The notes under the pieces were generated by a model. It had not been told where the DNA came from, did not search any database, and saw nothing but the letters and a program-made list of their open reading frames with translations. Positions 41,142-51,841 of a stretch of 64,000 nt of DNA are shown here, in pieces. The position numbers and the translations under genes are program-made. Position 1 is the first letter of the stretch; each line of letters begins with the position of its first letter. Source of the DNA: Symsagittifera roscoffensis. Taxonomy: Eukaryota; Xenacoelomorpha; Acoela; Convolutidae. The DNA lies in contig NC_087063.1 in the NCBI RefSeq assembly GCF_963678635.1, positions 11,068,386 to 11,132,385 on the forward strand, given 5' to 3'.

Positions 41142-42505
41142 TTGCATAATGAGGAACAAACATTTGAATCAAAGCTGGAGTTCTTGTTGCAATCTGCTCA
41201 GTTTGTGAAAAAAGATGCAACCACTGATGAGGTGATACTGAAAATTGAGAAGGATTTTAACAAAGAATTACTAGCCATGAACAAGAGAGTCGAGATAAGT
41301 GATCAGTTATATTCTAAGATGAGGTCAACAAGGTGGCAACCCGCCCGTTTGTACGGTTTAGCTAAGGTACACAAGGATGAGACACCCCTACGACCAGTAC
41401 TATCACTTCCAGGCAGCTCGTATGAGAATCTTAACAAAATGCTCAGCAGAATCTTAGCAAATATAGAAACCAATAGTAAAGAGGCTAGAGAAACAATTGA
41501 AAACATTGCTCTAGATCCGGATGAAACCATAAAATCCCTTGATGTGAAAAGTTTGTACACCAACGTTCCCCTGAAGGAGGCAATTGAAATTGCTTTACAG
41601 AAGCTGTACAGCCAGGAGTCTCCTCCCGAAATTCAAAGAGCAACCATGAAAAGGCTTTCGAATATGCCGGTCAGCAAAGAGTATATTTTAAGTGTAATGA
41701 TTCATGGTATGTACAAAATGATGGTTTAGCGATGGGCGCGTCCCTCGCTGTAATTCTGGCAAATTTATGGCTGAAAGAGTACAAGTTTGCTCTAAGACAA
41801 GAAATACCGGTGAGAACGGAGGTACAGCGAATTAATGACAAAAACGGCTTGTGCCCATGTTGCAGCAGGAAAGTCACATATAGATCAAAGGGGGTTGAAT
41901 GTGAGAGTTGCCGAAACTGGTATCATCTAAAATGCGGAAAAATATCCGATGACGTATACGCATCAATAACCGAGATAGTCTGGTACTGTGAAAGCTGCTG
42001 CCGAGCTAAGAACAAGGGGAAGGATACTCACCAGGTGAAATTGTTCCTCAGGTATGTGGATGACATTGTTAGAACAGCCAGAGGGGAGCCGAGTTGTCTT
42101 CGCGATGCCGCCAATTCTCTTCATCCAAATTTGCCGTTCACTCTAGAGAAAACTAATTCGGAGAGAAATTTGCCGTTCCTGGATTTTAACATAAACGTAT
42201 TGCAGGGTAGGCGTGTAACTTGCAGTTGGTATCAAAAACCAACAGATACAGGGACTATACTGAACTATAGAAGCTGCGCCCCAACTCAGTATACGAGTAG
42301 TGTTATTCAAGGCACCGTACACAGGGTTTTTAGGAGTATATCTAGCTGGGAGCAATTTGATAAGGCTATGGAAACTAATAGGGCGCAATGGCTGATAAAT
42401 CAATACCCTGAAAATTTGTCCGCAAAGGTGGCTTCAGACGCCTTGTGCAAGATCATCGAGGGTAAGGGCAAGCCCCTGGATAGTGAGAGGTGTTTGTCAG
42501 TTTAA
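41142..42505 (+). pseudogene. PLE-2 reverse transcriptase with inserted PHD finger
   Basis: No ATG at the start (41142), as in PLE-1. The frame 41142-41729 covers LYGLAKVHKDETPLRPVLSL and SLDVKSLYTNVP. A two-base insertion near 41676 shifts it; 41732-42505 resumes at MGASLAVILANLWL. The PHD finger is at about 41852-42001 with all eight ligands (CPCC, CESC, HLKC preceded by NWY, WYCESC). LFLRYVDDIVRTAR and NLPFLDFNI follow. The break differs from that in PLE-1, so the RT was intact at the time of duplication. Confidence 0.88.
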
Positions 42506-42950
42506 TCACCAAAGGATGGGAAGCCCCCAATGCTGATGGTGCAGTATAGAGGTAACCAATGCCAATATTTTGAAAACAGGTTACGAAAATTAACTAACGT
42601 TCAAGTGGTTTTCACATCAAGAAAAATAGAATCATGTTTACCATCAATTCAAGTCAAGAGTGGTTTATAAACTGTCATGTAGTGGATGCACTTCCACCTA
42701 TGTCGGACAAACTGTTCCTTAATTGACCAATAGAATTGAGGAACATAAGAAAGCAGACTCACCGGTAGGCCTCCACCTTCAGCAATGCCAACTTGAGGGA
42801 AAGAGCGAAAATCTTAGTTGGGAAATTATAGATAGGTCAAACAACCAAACAAAATTGCTAACACTAGAGGCAATACATATCAGGAAAGAGAAACCGGGTT
42901 TGAACACGCGCGATGAGTTTAGAAGCAGGGAGTTAACACTGAAAATTTAG
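42506..42950 (+). pseudogene. PLE-2 C-terminal GIY-YIG endonuclease remnant
   Basis: Keeps TYVGQT where PLE-1 has a stop, but then has its own stop (TVP*) before LTNRIEEHKKADSP. LEAIHIRKEKPGLNTRDEF at the end is intact. A 10-bp or so deletion near 42645 relative to PLE-1 is visible (the TTCTAATGACC segment is missing). The order and motifs match the GIY-YIG nuclease of canonical PLEs. Confidence 0.8.
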
Positions 42951-43897
42951 TCGCAAAACGTTTTGGTTTTTTATATAAAACGTACATGTCTAAATCCAAA
43001 TTATGACTCAGAAACTTCCAGACAAATAAATTTGTAAATGTTTAATTAATTTTAGAGGTTAAAAGTATTTTAATCTTAATAATAATTTAGAGGTCAACTG
43101 TGGTTGGCTAATTTTTTATCCTGATGGTTTAGAACCAAATTGTATGTGATTTATTGTAAATAATATTTGTAAATTGATGTTTTATCGTCATTTGGATCAG
43201 TTTTTTGTAAAAATCCTGACAATGCACATAGTTGCGAAAACGTTTGAAATATCTTTTTAGCAAAAATTTCTTGACTTAATTCAATAACTGAATTCGTTTT
43301 ACGAAGATAAGAAGCTAGGAGTTGGGGGAAAGGGTTGATACATCTTCGTGGAGATGATGATTTTTATCTACTGAACAAAAACAAAAGTAATAAAATAAAT
43401 AGAAGTTGCCCTGTTTTTAGGAGTGACCTCGTGACCTCGTGGTCTGGGGATATTGAGACCCAGCCATGAGCTCACTATTTTGTATGTAATTAAGTTAATT
43501 TGAGCGTTCTGGTCCTAGTCGGAAAACAGTAACGATTTTATCGACCCTATGTTAGAAAGACCACCAAAAGAACTGGCTTTGGTAGAGACAGTGAAAAGCA
43601 TGTAGAGTTCTGTTTAGACGTTGGCCAGTCTTCTTAGAACCTAGCTTTATTTTCCGTCGATATGTACTTCCGGGCGAATAATACAGATTTTCTTCTAAAA
43701 TGGCCGTTTCGACGTTTCTCAGAAGTGTGACTTCACCCTTCGAGTTTTTAAAATTTTAAAAATCCAGAATCTTCTGACCTTCACGGTTCGTCTAATTGTT
43801 CAAACAACGTTGCTTATCTTCTAAAACTGTTAACTCTCCAGGTCAGCGGCTACCAATTTAAAATTGCCCTTTTTGTCAATTCTGGTCGAATGTCACA

Positions 43898-44301
43898 CCA
43901 TTTTAGATAAGACTCTGGGTCTCTTCTAGTTCTTTTTTCAGTTTTGTCTTTGCTTGAAGTCTTGTTAGCTACTTCTGCAGCGTCATCCTGTTTAATCATT
44001 ATTCCTGTTGTATTTTGGACCTATGAATACGCACCTTTTCAGCGGGCTTCTGGCCAACAGGCTACAATAAATTCGGCAATTTGCGGTTTGAAGAAATGAT
44101 TCATTTTCACCTATGAAACTACTGAAATAATTTACAGCGAGATAATTGAGTACACGGAGGGTAGCCCACTGAACATACCATTATTCACTTTTTATGGAAA
44201 TTTTCGACTTGACAATATATACAAAGAAACGTATCAAAATTGTGAAAGAGCAGTTGGTAATTCAAAAGTTTCAGCATATATTTATTGTATTGGCTGTCAG
44301 C
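43898..44301 (+). other. Right flank of PLE-2 in the segmental duplication
   Basis: Copy of 36185-36578 with a few indels. AT-rich, with no gene recognised. The duplication ends at 44301; the sequence beyond is unrelated to the left copy. Confidence 0.5.
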
Positions 44302-44657
44302 TTTTAGCCTAATTGTTGTGATAAACTTATAAAATAGATTTGCTATGTTTGATGTTTGTGCCTGTATGTGGAGCGCTCTCTGAGGGATTTTAGAGACAGG
44401 TCTGTCAAGTGGCTTTCTGTGGGGAGGTGGGAAACTAGAACTGGCTTGAGGAGTGTGGTGGTGCGCCGCTGGATCTACTGAGCTCGGGTGAGATTGTTCC
44501 TTGTTTTTGATTTTCATTATTCGGTTTTAAAATTTAAATTAATTTAGTTGTGTTTTATTGCTGATTTGTAAAATTCCTACTAAAACGCTTATCATGGGTT
44601 GGTTCAGTCCCCTAAGGTCCAAGCAAAATCCTTTTTTTACCTTTATGCTGCGTTAAG

Positions 44658-45086
44658 ATGAGGAAAAACAACAAAGAGTGTACAAGCAAAGATTGCTTAA
44701 AACCTTCAGGACTGATAAATTGGATTAGATGTGATTGTTGTTCTAATTGGTATCATATCAGTTGTGTAAGTATTTCTCTTAGCGACTCTAAGAAAACCCA
44801 ATGGTTTCAGTGTTCTTTATGCGTTGATGTAAAATCTGTTGATAAAGCAACAATAGGTAATGATTTAGTGCTAGACAATTATGTTAATACAGCCATCTCA
44901 AATGTCCGAGTACTCAAGAGAGTACCAAAAGACTCGCGTGTTCCCTTGGCGGAAAGTCTGTCGGACAAAATAATTGACACCGTCTACAATGTAGAAGATG
45001 TTACAAAATGGCTAATTTTTTTTAATGTTGTTCTTGTTTTTTGGAGCAACCGAAAAGAAGTGGACGCAAACAGACCACAAGCATGA
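44658..45086 (+). CDS. LINE N-terminal PHD-finger protein fragment
   Basis: 142 codons from ATG 44658. The N-terminus has a C4HC3 PHD finger: C-X4-C in NKECTSKDC, CDCC, H-X2-C in WYHISC, and W-X-C-X2-C in WFQCSLC. A region with no recognised domain follows, and the frame is lost near 45020-45040, where the RT frame takes over. PHD fingers bind histone tails or act in protein contact; PHD domains are known in CR1-like LINE ORF1 (Kapitonov and Jurka). Confidence 0.75.
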   Translation: MRKNNKECTSKDCLKPSGLINWIRCDCCSNWYHISCVSISLSDSKKTQWFQCSLCVDVKSVDKATIGNDLVLDNYVNTAISNVRVLKRVPKDSRVPLAESLSDKIIDTVYNVEDVTKWLIFFNVVLVFWSNRKEVDANRPQA

Positions 45087-45905
45087 GTTCTTTGATAAAT
45101 AAAAAAATTCGAGCAAATGACGTGTCACTTCCAAAACCCGATCCCCAAGTTTCAAGCCCGCCTCTGAGTGACCTCGAGCAGAGAATAAAGTTAATAAGTA
45201 GTAAGCTCGATGACGGAAATATAAAGGGAGTAATAAGGCTTACTGCTTCGGATGACAAAATAGCTCCTTTTTCAACTGATAACTATCAAAAATTGTTGTC
45301 TAAGCACCCGCAGCGAGCCAAATTTGCAGCTCCAAATCCAGAAAAGTTGGATAGTTTTTTCGTAACCAATTTTGACCTATACAAAGCGATAATGTCCTTT
45401 CCAAACGGATCAGCAGCAGGTCCTGATAAAGTAGTTCCTCAAATTTTTAAAGATCTTGTTAGTAAGTCGAATGGCAGTGCAGGACTTAATTTTCTGAAAT
45501 CGCTTACTAAGCTGATAAACCTCATTGGAGATGGCAAAATACCCGAACCACTAAGACCTCTTCTTTTTTGGCGCAAAGCTTATCGCCCTCTTAAAGATAG
45601 ACGGAGGGTTGAGACCGATTGCCATAGGCAACACGCTGAGACGTATCGCGTCTAAATGCGCTGGAAGCAAGGCGCTCTCCGAGCGACAAAATTTTTTCGG
45701 AAACGTACAGGTAGGATGCGGTACCAAACGAGGAGCAGAAATAGCTGCGCACTCGTTTCGAAACCTAATTGAACGCGACGACAATCCAAAATGCACCGTT
45801 CTTTTAAAACTAGATTTTAAGAATGCCTTTAACTCTTTAAACAGAGAAACAATGCTGAATCATGTTTTTTCAAATCGCCGCGAATTGTATAATTACACCC
45901 ATTGA
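45041..45905 (+). pseudogene. LINE reverse transcriptase, N-terminal part
   Basis: Frame 45041-45655 holds the pre-RT region (RLTASDDKIAPFSTDNYQ) and the first fingers motif (NGSAAGPDKVVPQIFKDL). Frame 45609-45905 holds MRPIAIGNTLRRIASKCAGS, VGCGTKRGAEIAAHSFR and motif A with LLKLDFKNAFNSLNRE. The shift lies at about 45575-45610. The frame stops at 45903-45905 (TGA). Confidence 0.78.
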
Positions 45906-46130
45906 GCGTATGATAAACCTAGTTACCTTTTTTACGGAAGCTCTGTCATAATGTCAGAAGACGGAACTCAGCAAGGTGATCCTGAAGCCCCACCCCTTTT
46001 TGCGGAAGTCAAACAGTTGGAGTCGAAAATTAACATCTGGTGTTTAGATGATGGGAATTTAGCCGACGACTATAAGGTAGTACTCCGGGACCTTAAAAAC
46101 ATTCTGAAATCGTAACAAATTTACGGCCTG
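45906..46130 (+). pseudogene. LINE reverse transcriptase, motifs B and C
   Basis: Without an intact frame: PSYLFYGSSVIMSEDGTQQG then DPEAPPLFAE is motif B, followed after an apparent internal deletion by KINIWCLDDGNLADDYK, motif C. A few more coding-like residues follow before 46130. The distance between motifs B and C is shorter than usual, supporting a deletion. Confidence 0.7.
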
Positions 46131-46451
46131 AGCTTATACTTTGTTTTTTGGGACCGACTACTAGTACACAGTATAATTCAATTTTAACACAATTTCGAAA
46201 AATATGCCCCAAAATAAAAATAAAAACAAAAGAAGAACTCCTCATTTTAGGATCTCCGATCGGCGAACTTTGCCGAAAAGAATTTGTAACATTCGTCTAC
46301 TTCGGTCACATATGAGGCTTAAGAAAAATAGGACCTATAACCATTGGCTCAAGAGTCAGGGACACTATCTCTTGTGTTTTTCTACCTCAAAACGATCGGA
46401 GCCAATTTGTTTCGCTTGCGACATGAGACTACGACCCGTTACAGCTTAAAG
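46131..46451 (+). other. Degenerate LINE 3' part
   Basis: Continues the LINE with many stops; a frame of 81 codons (46204-46449) is open, but its basic translation looks like a frame-shifted trace. I see no separate gene. Confidence 0.45.
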
Positions 46452-47163
46452 GCTACTACCAAAATATCCCCCCCACTCTAGAAATGAGAACGTCCCCATA
46501 CTTAGGTCTCAAAATACCCAAAATACACAAACGCCGTTAAAAACCGGGTCGGAACAATCCGTTATGTTACTTTTTATTAGACAGAGGGATTTTGATCCAT
46601 TTCAGATGGATCAACCTGAAACTCACCTTATCTCAACATAACAATCATAAAACACACTCAAGAAAACTAAATTTGGAACTCACATGTCGACACACTCGAG
46701 AATAGGGAGCAATTAAATTGATGAGCAACTCGAGAATTAAATATAATAACTTGAGTAGTTCAATACTAATCAGTTTTAATAAAGGAAATAATCTTCGACT
46801 CTAGAATGAAAGTTTTAGTCTGAACCATTGGGACACTCCAGCTGTCCACCTTTCCACTGAAGGTTCACACTGGTTCAGTTCGATTTCTGTTTGCTCTTGC
46901 AATTACTCTGTCTCCTATGTCAGATAGGACAGCTCTACTCTTGTTTTCTACGACGGAAATTGCGAATAGCAATTTCCCACTGTATTTATTCGACAACTTT
47001 ACCGCAATTGTAATTCGGTTGTTCTGATTTATTTCTTGTTATTTTCAGTTTCTGCAAGAAAACTGAGCATGACTTTCGAAATTTTGAAAAATTAAACTTC
47101 ACACCAAAATCAAGTATTTTCGTGTCCCTCAAGGTCAAACTTCCTATATGACCGACAGGCACA
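46452..47163 (-). other. Candidate 3' LTR of copy C, end undefined
   Basis: On the minus strand this begins TGTGCCTGTCGG right after the PPT-like tract. It is non-coding, AT-rich, and contains repeated ACTCGAG/ACTCAAG words (46680-46760). No second LTR of copy C is in the window, so the end cannot be fixed; the LINE remnant lies just beyond. Confidence 0.4.
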
Positions 47164-47176
47164 TACTCCCCGGACT
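47164..47176 (-). other. PPT-like purine tract at the 3' boundary of copy C
   Basis: Minus strand AGTCCGGGGAG then TA, then TGTG. It shares a 16-base identical stretch with the 3' boundary of copy B at 32899-32914, in otherwise diverged non-coding DNA. It is a good candidate for plus-strand primer and LTR start. Confidence 0.5.
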
Positions 47177-47581
47177 CGACATCGATGTCCTCATCGCGTG
47201 CTGTCGTCTGTCAGTGAGTCCCAGAAAACCGAATGTTGCTCAAGATACAGTGCCAGTGGTCATTTACAGAAGTTTGCAGCAGACTTAAGTTTATCTACAC
47301 CCCAAAATTCATTACCATGTAAAATTTTCATACTATCGCTAAACAGAAATCAAAATCTGCATACACCTGCACCTTTGAATTCTCGCTTTTCAAGCCAACG
47401 ATTTAAAATTTCTTTTGTCTAAAATTGTCATGCAGCATTTTGATTCATATAATAAATATAGCATACTAATAACAATATCTGATTCGTTAAAACTTCTTTT
47501 TCGTGAACCCAGATTTCATCCGAGTTCACGCTCAAGCCCCCTTCCCTTCTCAAGACTGAATACTCCCTTTGAGACACCCGC
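47177..47581 (-). other. 3' non-coding region of copy C
   Basis: About 400 bp between the last accessory stop and the PPT-like tract. I see no gene and no obvious repeat. Confidence 0.6.
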
Positions 47582-48301
47582 TCATTTCGCGCTCTTCGCC
47601 TTTGAGGTACCAGACCCAGATGTACTTGACACCGCAAACTGTCTCAACAGTGCTTCTTCATCATCGGAGCTAATTACGATCTCCTCCCAAGCCTTCAGTT
47701 GTTCATAGGATCTCATCCATTCCCTTTGCTCCTGCAATCTCTTTGCTTGGTTGGGCAGTCCCTTCACTCTCGATTCCCGGTTCAAACAGAAGGAGTTGTG
47801 AAGGCTCAGGCTCACATTCTTCGCCAAGTCTTCCTCTAGTATCGACTCCCTCGCCTTGGTGTTGTCTCTAGACACTCTACCCACTCTTTTCCATCCCGTC
47901 GTGATCGCACTTCGATGGGTTAACAGAGGTCTCTTGAAAACTTCCGGTCCAATCTCGGCCTGGAACTGTCAATACTCCTTTTGATATTTCCTCATGTGAT
48001 CTTTCGTTATCATGTATAACCAAGACGCCAATGTCGCTCGAAACCAAGGAAAGAACCTCAAGCGGCTCGATACGTGTCTGACTTCCATTGGTATGGCGAA
48101 TCCCGTGCATGCATTCTCAAACAACTCGAGTCTCCTGCTGTAATCTATCGCGTATATCGACTCAGCCGTTGGCGTCTTTGTTTCCCGATACTTCGTTACA
48201 TTCTCTTCAATCCATCTTGGAGCCAGCATCTTACTCACCACCAAGAGTGTCACCTTTTGGCGGTGATCCGGTAATCCTATCGACCGAATTTCTTCCACAT
48301 C
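47582..48301 (-). pseudogene. Accessory gene 6 / C-terminal extension, copy C
   Basis: In the same frame as gene 5 after the TGA at 48304-48302. 48298-47969 has IGLPDHRQKVTLLVVSKM, FAIPMEVRHVSSRLRFFPWF and YMITKDHMRKY; a stop at 47969 and a shift separate it from 47884-47582, which has LAKNVSLSLHNSFCLNRESRV, a helical part, and the end EEIVISSDDEEALL, which looks like a SUMO-interacting motif (hydrophobic core then acidic). No ATG follows the stop closely; the first is in SKML. It is collinear with 31383-32074. Function unknown. Confidence 0.6.
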
Positions 48302-51300
48302 TCATACCAGGCAGAGGTTCGCGTGATCTGGATACCACACTGTTTGTGCCAGATAGTGGCATGGGCATTCTCCATGGGTGATCTCAATGCTCCTGAGGTT
48401 GCGCTCTCCAGAGGCTTCCAAGAGAGGCTCAAGCTCCATCATCTTCTCATGCATCGTATCGTTCTCCTCCTTGTTTGGAGCACCCCCCACAGGTTTTCCG
48501 ATCACGTTTTGTCTCTCGTGGTCGCTTGTGTTCTCACTTTCCAACCTCAAAAGTTCTTCCCCCCAGATTCCACTCAAGTCATCCCTCAATTCTTTTGGCA
48601 CTGTTCCTCGGATTTTTCTCAACAATTTGTGTGAGTGATGCGACATCCGAGCCAACCTTACGCACTTGGGCACTGAGAAGGCTTTGTCCACTAATATTCT
48701 CTGGCTGGATACCTCCACCATCGCCATGTGCAGTGGGTAGTGGCTTCCACACAAGTTGGCGATCACTGACCCTATTAGGGATTTCGCATTTAATGGCAGA
48801 CCATAGGCTTCGCTCATGGGAAATCCCATTTCCGCCTCGAAACCGATCTTCCAGCTCCGAATGTGCTTTTGAGTCACCTGCAACACCCCATGCCATGATT
48901 CCACGCTCAACGCAGTCACCAAATGGTGTTCAGACTGTAGCCTCTCCAGTGACTGTAAACTGCACATCCATGAAAAGAATCCGAGAGCTGTTGCTATGTT
49001 CACATGTTCACCGTGGTTCTCGCGTAACACTCCGCCACTATTTGCACTTCACTCTTCTCCCTCTCCGTAATGTCTTCAAACCAAGTGACCAGATCTTCTT
49101 TTTGAAAGGACAGTATCCTGACGCATGATCGTCCATCGCAGGTGTGCTCTCCATTCCCACACGTCAAATCCAGACACGTCGAATCCAGACCCGGCTCCAT
49201 CTTCCTTGCTGACCCAAGTTTATTCGTCTTTTCGCCTGACTCCTTCACCTGAGGTAAGATCAATTTGTGCACCACACTCAATGTTGCTAGATCCTCATCT
49301 TCCGTCGGTGCTAACCTTAACCGCTCTGTGGTTTCCTCGATCAGGCTCGCGTGGGGATGTGGACACCAGGAGGGCCTTAGTAACTTCCATAACACTCCCA
49401 GGTTCGTGATTAACAAGCCATTGCCATTACCCATCTTCAGTTCAACTCTTTTGCTCGAGCGCGGTATGCTCACCACCTCCGGCGTTTTCTCGAGAATCAA
49501 GCCCAGACTCGGTCTCTCTCTCTCCACTGCGTCTATTTCGACTATTTTCTCTGTCCAAAACTTCAGCAGCTCCGCCACCTCGTGGTTCCTGTGAGCACCT
49601 CCAGCCTCTGAGTCTAAGAAGGGATTGTAGGCTATCTCCATTACTCCAGACACGTACTGATATTCTCCTTTCTCATTGGGTCTCGAGTACTCCTCTGACG
49701 AGGCCAAGTTACGGTGTACATCGTGTTCCTCTTCGAACTTCTCGTTGTAAATTTCCGCACCTCGTCTAGCTTTCTGTGGCTCTCCAGGGATAGTCTGGAA
49801 CCATCCTCCTTTTCTATCCCAGTACTCTGATATACGTTCAAGATGACTGTTGAGATTCTCCTTTCCACTAGTTTACTTCCGCTTGCTCTTTGGTGACATG
49901 CCAAGATGGTGCTATCAGTCATGATTGACATTATCCATCTCAAGAAACAGGTAGCATCTTTCCTCCTTGCTAGGCTCAAGCCTGAATTATCCCTGGCAAC
50001 GTGTTGTATCAGTACTTGATACACTTCTAGATTCTTGCCTCCCAACTTCAGCCTGTCGTACGAGGTCAGTGTCTCCAACTCTATTCCCACCAGACTCCAT
50101 GCGAACATTAGTTGTCCTGTGGTTCTAATGAAGGGATTCGCCATCAATGGCGATGCCGATGAGTATGTCCTCATCGCTTCTTCAAAATGATCCTTTAACA
50201 AGTTCTGCCACGTCCTCTTCAGTTGGCTCCCCAATTCTATTTTGTTAACCTCAGCCTTTTGCTGGGTGGCCCGATTGCGTCGCTTGCGTGCCACTCCACT
50301 GTCCAACTTCTTCAAGCAGTCCTCCATTTCTTTCAATGTCTCGAGGGCCACCCACCATGGCCGGGAGGTGTTCCTCATTTTATTCCTTTCAAGAGGATCA
50401 TTCGTTATTTGCTTCCCAGTGGCCTGGTGCCCCTTTGAGACCCATTCCTTGCCGACATCCACTTCCCATGTCTGTCCGCTCGTTGAACCTCTTCTCACGT
50501 TCGTCTTCTGGGGCCTGAAGTCCTCCTCAGATGTCGAATTGGTGGGAACCTCCATTTCCTTTTCCACTTCGAGTGGTCTTCTGAGCTCAGTGTTGCTCTT
50601 GTAGTGCGCCGTCTTGCATCGTGCCAGAACCATGGGCGCCGTCTCTCTCCAATTTCTCTCAGAGACAGCATCCGCCGAAGGACTATTCAATCCCTCTGCC
50701 TCTCTTTTTCTCTTGCGAGACTTCACATCTCTGCTTGAGGGCATTGTCGTTATCATCACTGATTCGACCTCTTTCTCTCCATCCAACCCTTCCAACTCTT
50801 GCCTCCCCCCTGCTCGAGCCTTAAAGATATTAATACTTTTAATCATATTACTAGTCCCAACCTTATCCCCTTTTACACCTTCAACTATTTTATCTACAGT
50901 TTTTTGTTTCAGAGTAGAGCTGCCTTTACATTCATCGTCTCTGGTCGTCGATCGTGCCTTTCTTAGCTCGACCAGCTTGCTTAGCAGTTCCTTTCTCGCC
51001 TTCTCATCCAGACCTGTTCCCATCAGAAGCGGTTCTCCGAATTTCACCACTGTGTCCCACAGTTCATCCTTGAATTTGTCTAGCGTAGTCTCGCTGTTCA
51101 CTTTTTGATTGAACTCTCTCAAGAATTCTCGCCAAGCGTCCTCATCCAGAGCCCCTAGGAACATGTCCTTATTTCCCTCGAACGTATTCTTTTCCCTTTC
51201 TTCCGCACTCAAGAGTATCATTCCCCTATTGGAAGTCTCACTCGTCAGTGGCAACTCTACTTTTTTACGGGGAGACGGGGTCAGAGGTGGAGTGGCGGTA

Positions 51301-51815
51301 TCTGCCCAATTCTCTTCGCTCAGATCTTTCAACAGCTCTTGAGAGGTGAACTCCTCCCCCAATGGCCTTGGTTCTGGCGTATTTCCGGCTTCCATGTCCT
51401 CTCCGGCTTCGCTGAGGGTCTCGTCCATACTTTCCTCTCCTGATTCGACTCTTCTTCTCTCAAGAATCCTCTTGAACCTATCTTCCACAGGGCCGCTCCT
51501 CTTGTCTCCAGGGGTGCCCACCGACAGGGGTGATGGCGTCGCTGGGTCCAATTTCTTATACTCCGTCAGGGCCAAGTACAGCGGACCTGCTGCGTCCAGC
51601 TCTCTTCCCTCTTGTCTCATCTCCACCTGCTCCAGCCCGTAGGGTGCCCGGTACTCTCTTGTTGCGAACTTCATGTCGTCCTTTAATGCAATATGCCCCT
51701 GGTTCACGATCATCCTGCCATCGTCCCACACCGGCAGCATGTTCTCAAATCCCCCCTGCTCAAGCGTTCTCAAGACCTCTCGCACCTCAAACTTTGGGGG
51801 CAGCGAGCCTCTCAT
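48302..51815 (-). pseudogene. Accessory gene 5, copy C: large protein with Cys cluster
   Basis: Starts ATG 51815 and covers about 1170 codons in frames 51815-49641, 49707-49000 and 49030-48302, with shifts near 49740 and 49020. The N-terminal 350 residues are acidic and low in complexity, followed by basic segments (SRKRKREAEG, resembling a nuclear localisation signal). Helical blocks come next (TTGQLMFAWSLVGIE, LARRKDATCFLRWIM), then YQYVSGVMEIAYNPF, the Cys cluster CLDLTCGNGEHTCDGRSC (about 49160-49215), VNIATALGFFSWMCSLQSL, AFSVPKCVRLARMSH, and the end CPCHYLAQTVWYPDHANL. No known family is recognised. It may act in the nucleus or bind nucleic acid, but this is only inference. Confidence 0.6.
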
Positions 51816-51841
51816 CTTCTTTGCTTGAGTCGTCCACGAGT

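Larger units (their letters stand above)
40626..43897 (+). mobile_element. Penelope-like element 2 (PLE-2) between inverted terminal repeats
   Basis: Duplicate of PLE-1 with the same termini (TGTGACATTCGACCA at 40626 and GAATGTCACA ending at 43897) and the same internal order. It arose with the segmental duplication, so it is not an independent insertion. Left repeat and shell 40626-41141; 3' tail, shell and right repeat 42951-43897; no other gene is seen in those parts. Confidence 0.85.
37556..44301 (+). repeat. Segmental duplication, right copy (6.7 kb)
   Basis: Second copy of 29839-36578. It begins in the middle of accessory gene 5 and ends in the PLE flank. It keeps codons that were lost in the left copy (for example TAC at about 37727 where the left has TAA at 30010) and has its own defects. 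Confidence 0.93.
44302..46450 (+). mobile_element. Decayed non-LTR retrotransposon (LINE) with PHD finger
   Basis: A PHD-finger frame (44658-45086) is followed by RT frames (45041-45655, 45609-45905, and traces to about 46110). The RT has FPNGSAAGPDKVVPQ, RPIAIGNTLRRIASKCA, KLDFKNAFNSL, GTQQGDPEAPPLFAE and WCLDDGNLADD, a LINE-type RT rather than Ty3 or PLE. The order PHD then RT without a visible endonuclease resembles LINE groups of invertebrates. 44302-44657 is 5' non-coding. Frameshifts, stops and a deletion between RT motifs B and C inactivate it. Confidence 0.8.

Noticed and set aside
47415-47708. Small plus-strand frames near the 3' end of copy C
   Set aside because: Overlap the 3' end of gene 6 in antisense and have no counterpart in copy B.
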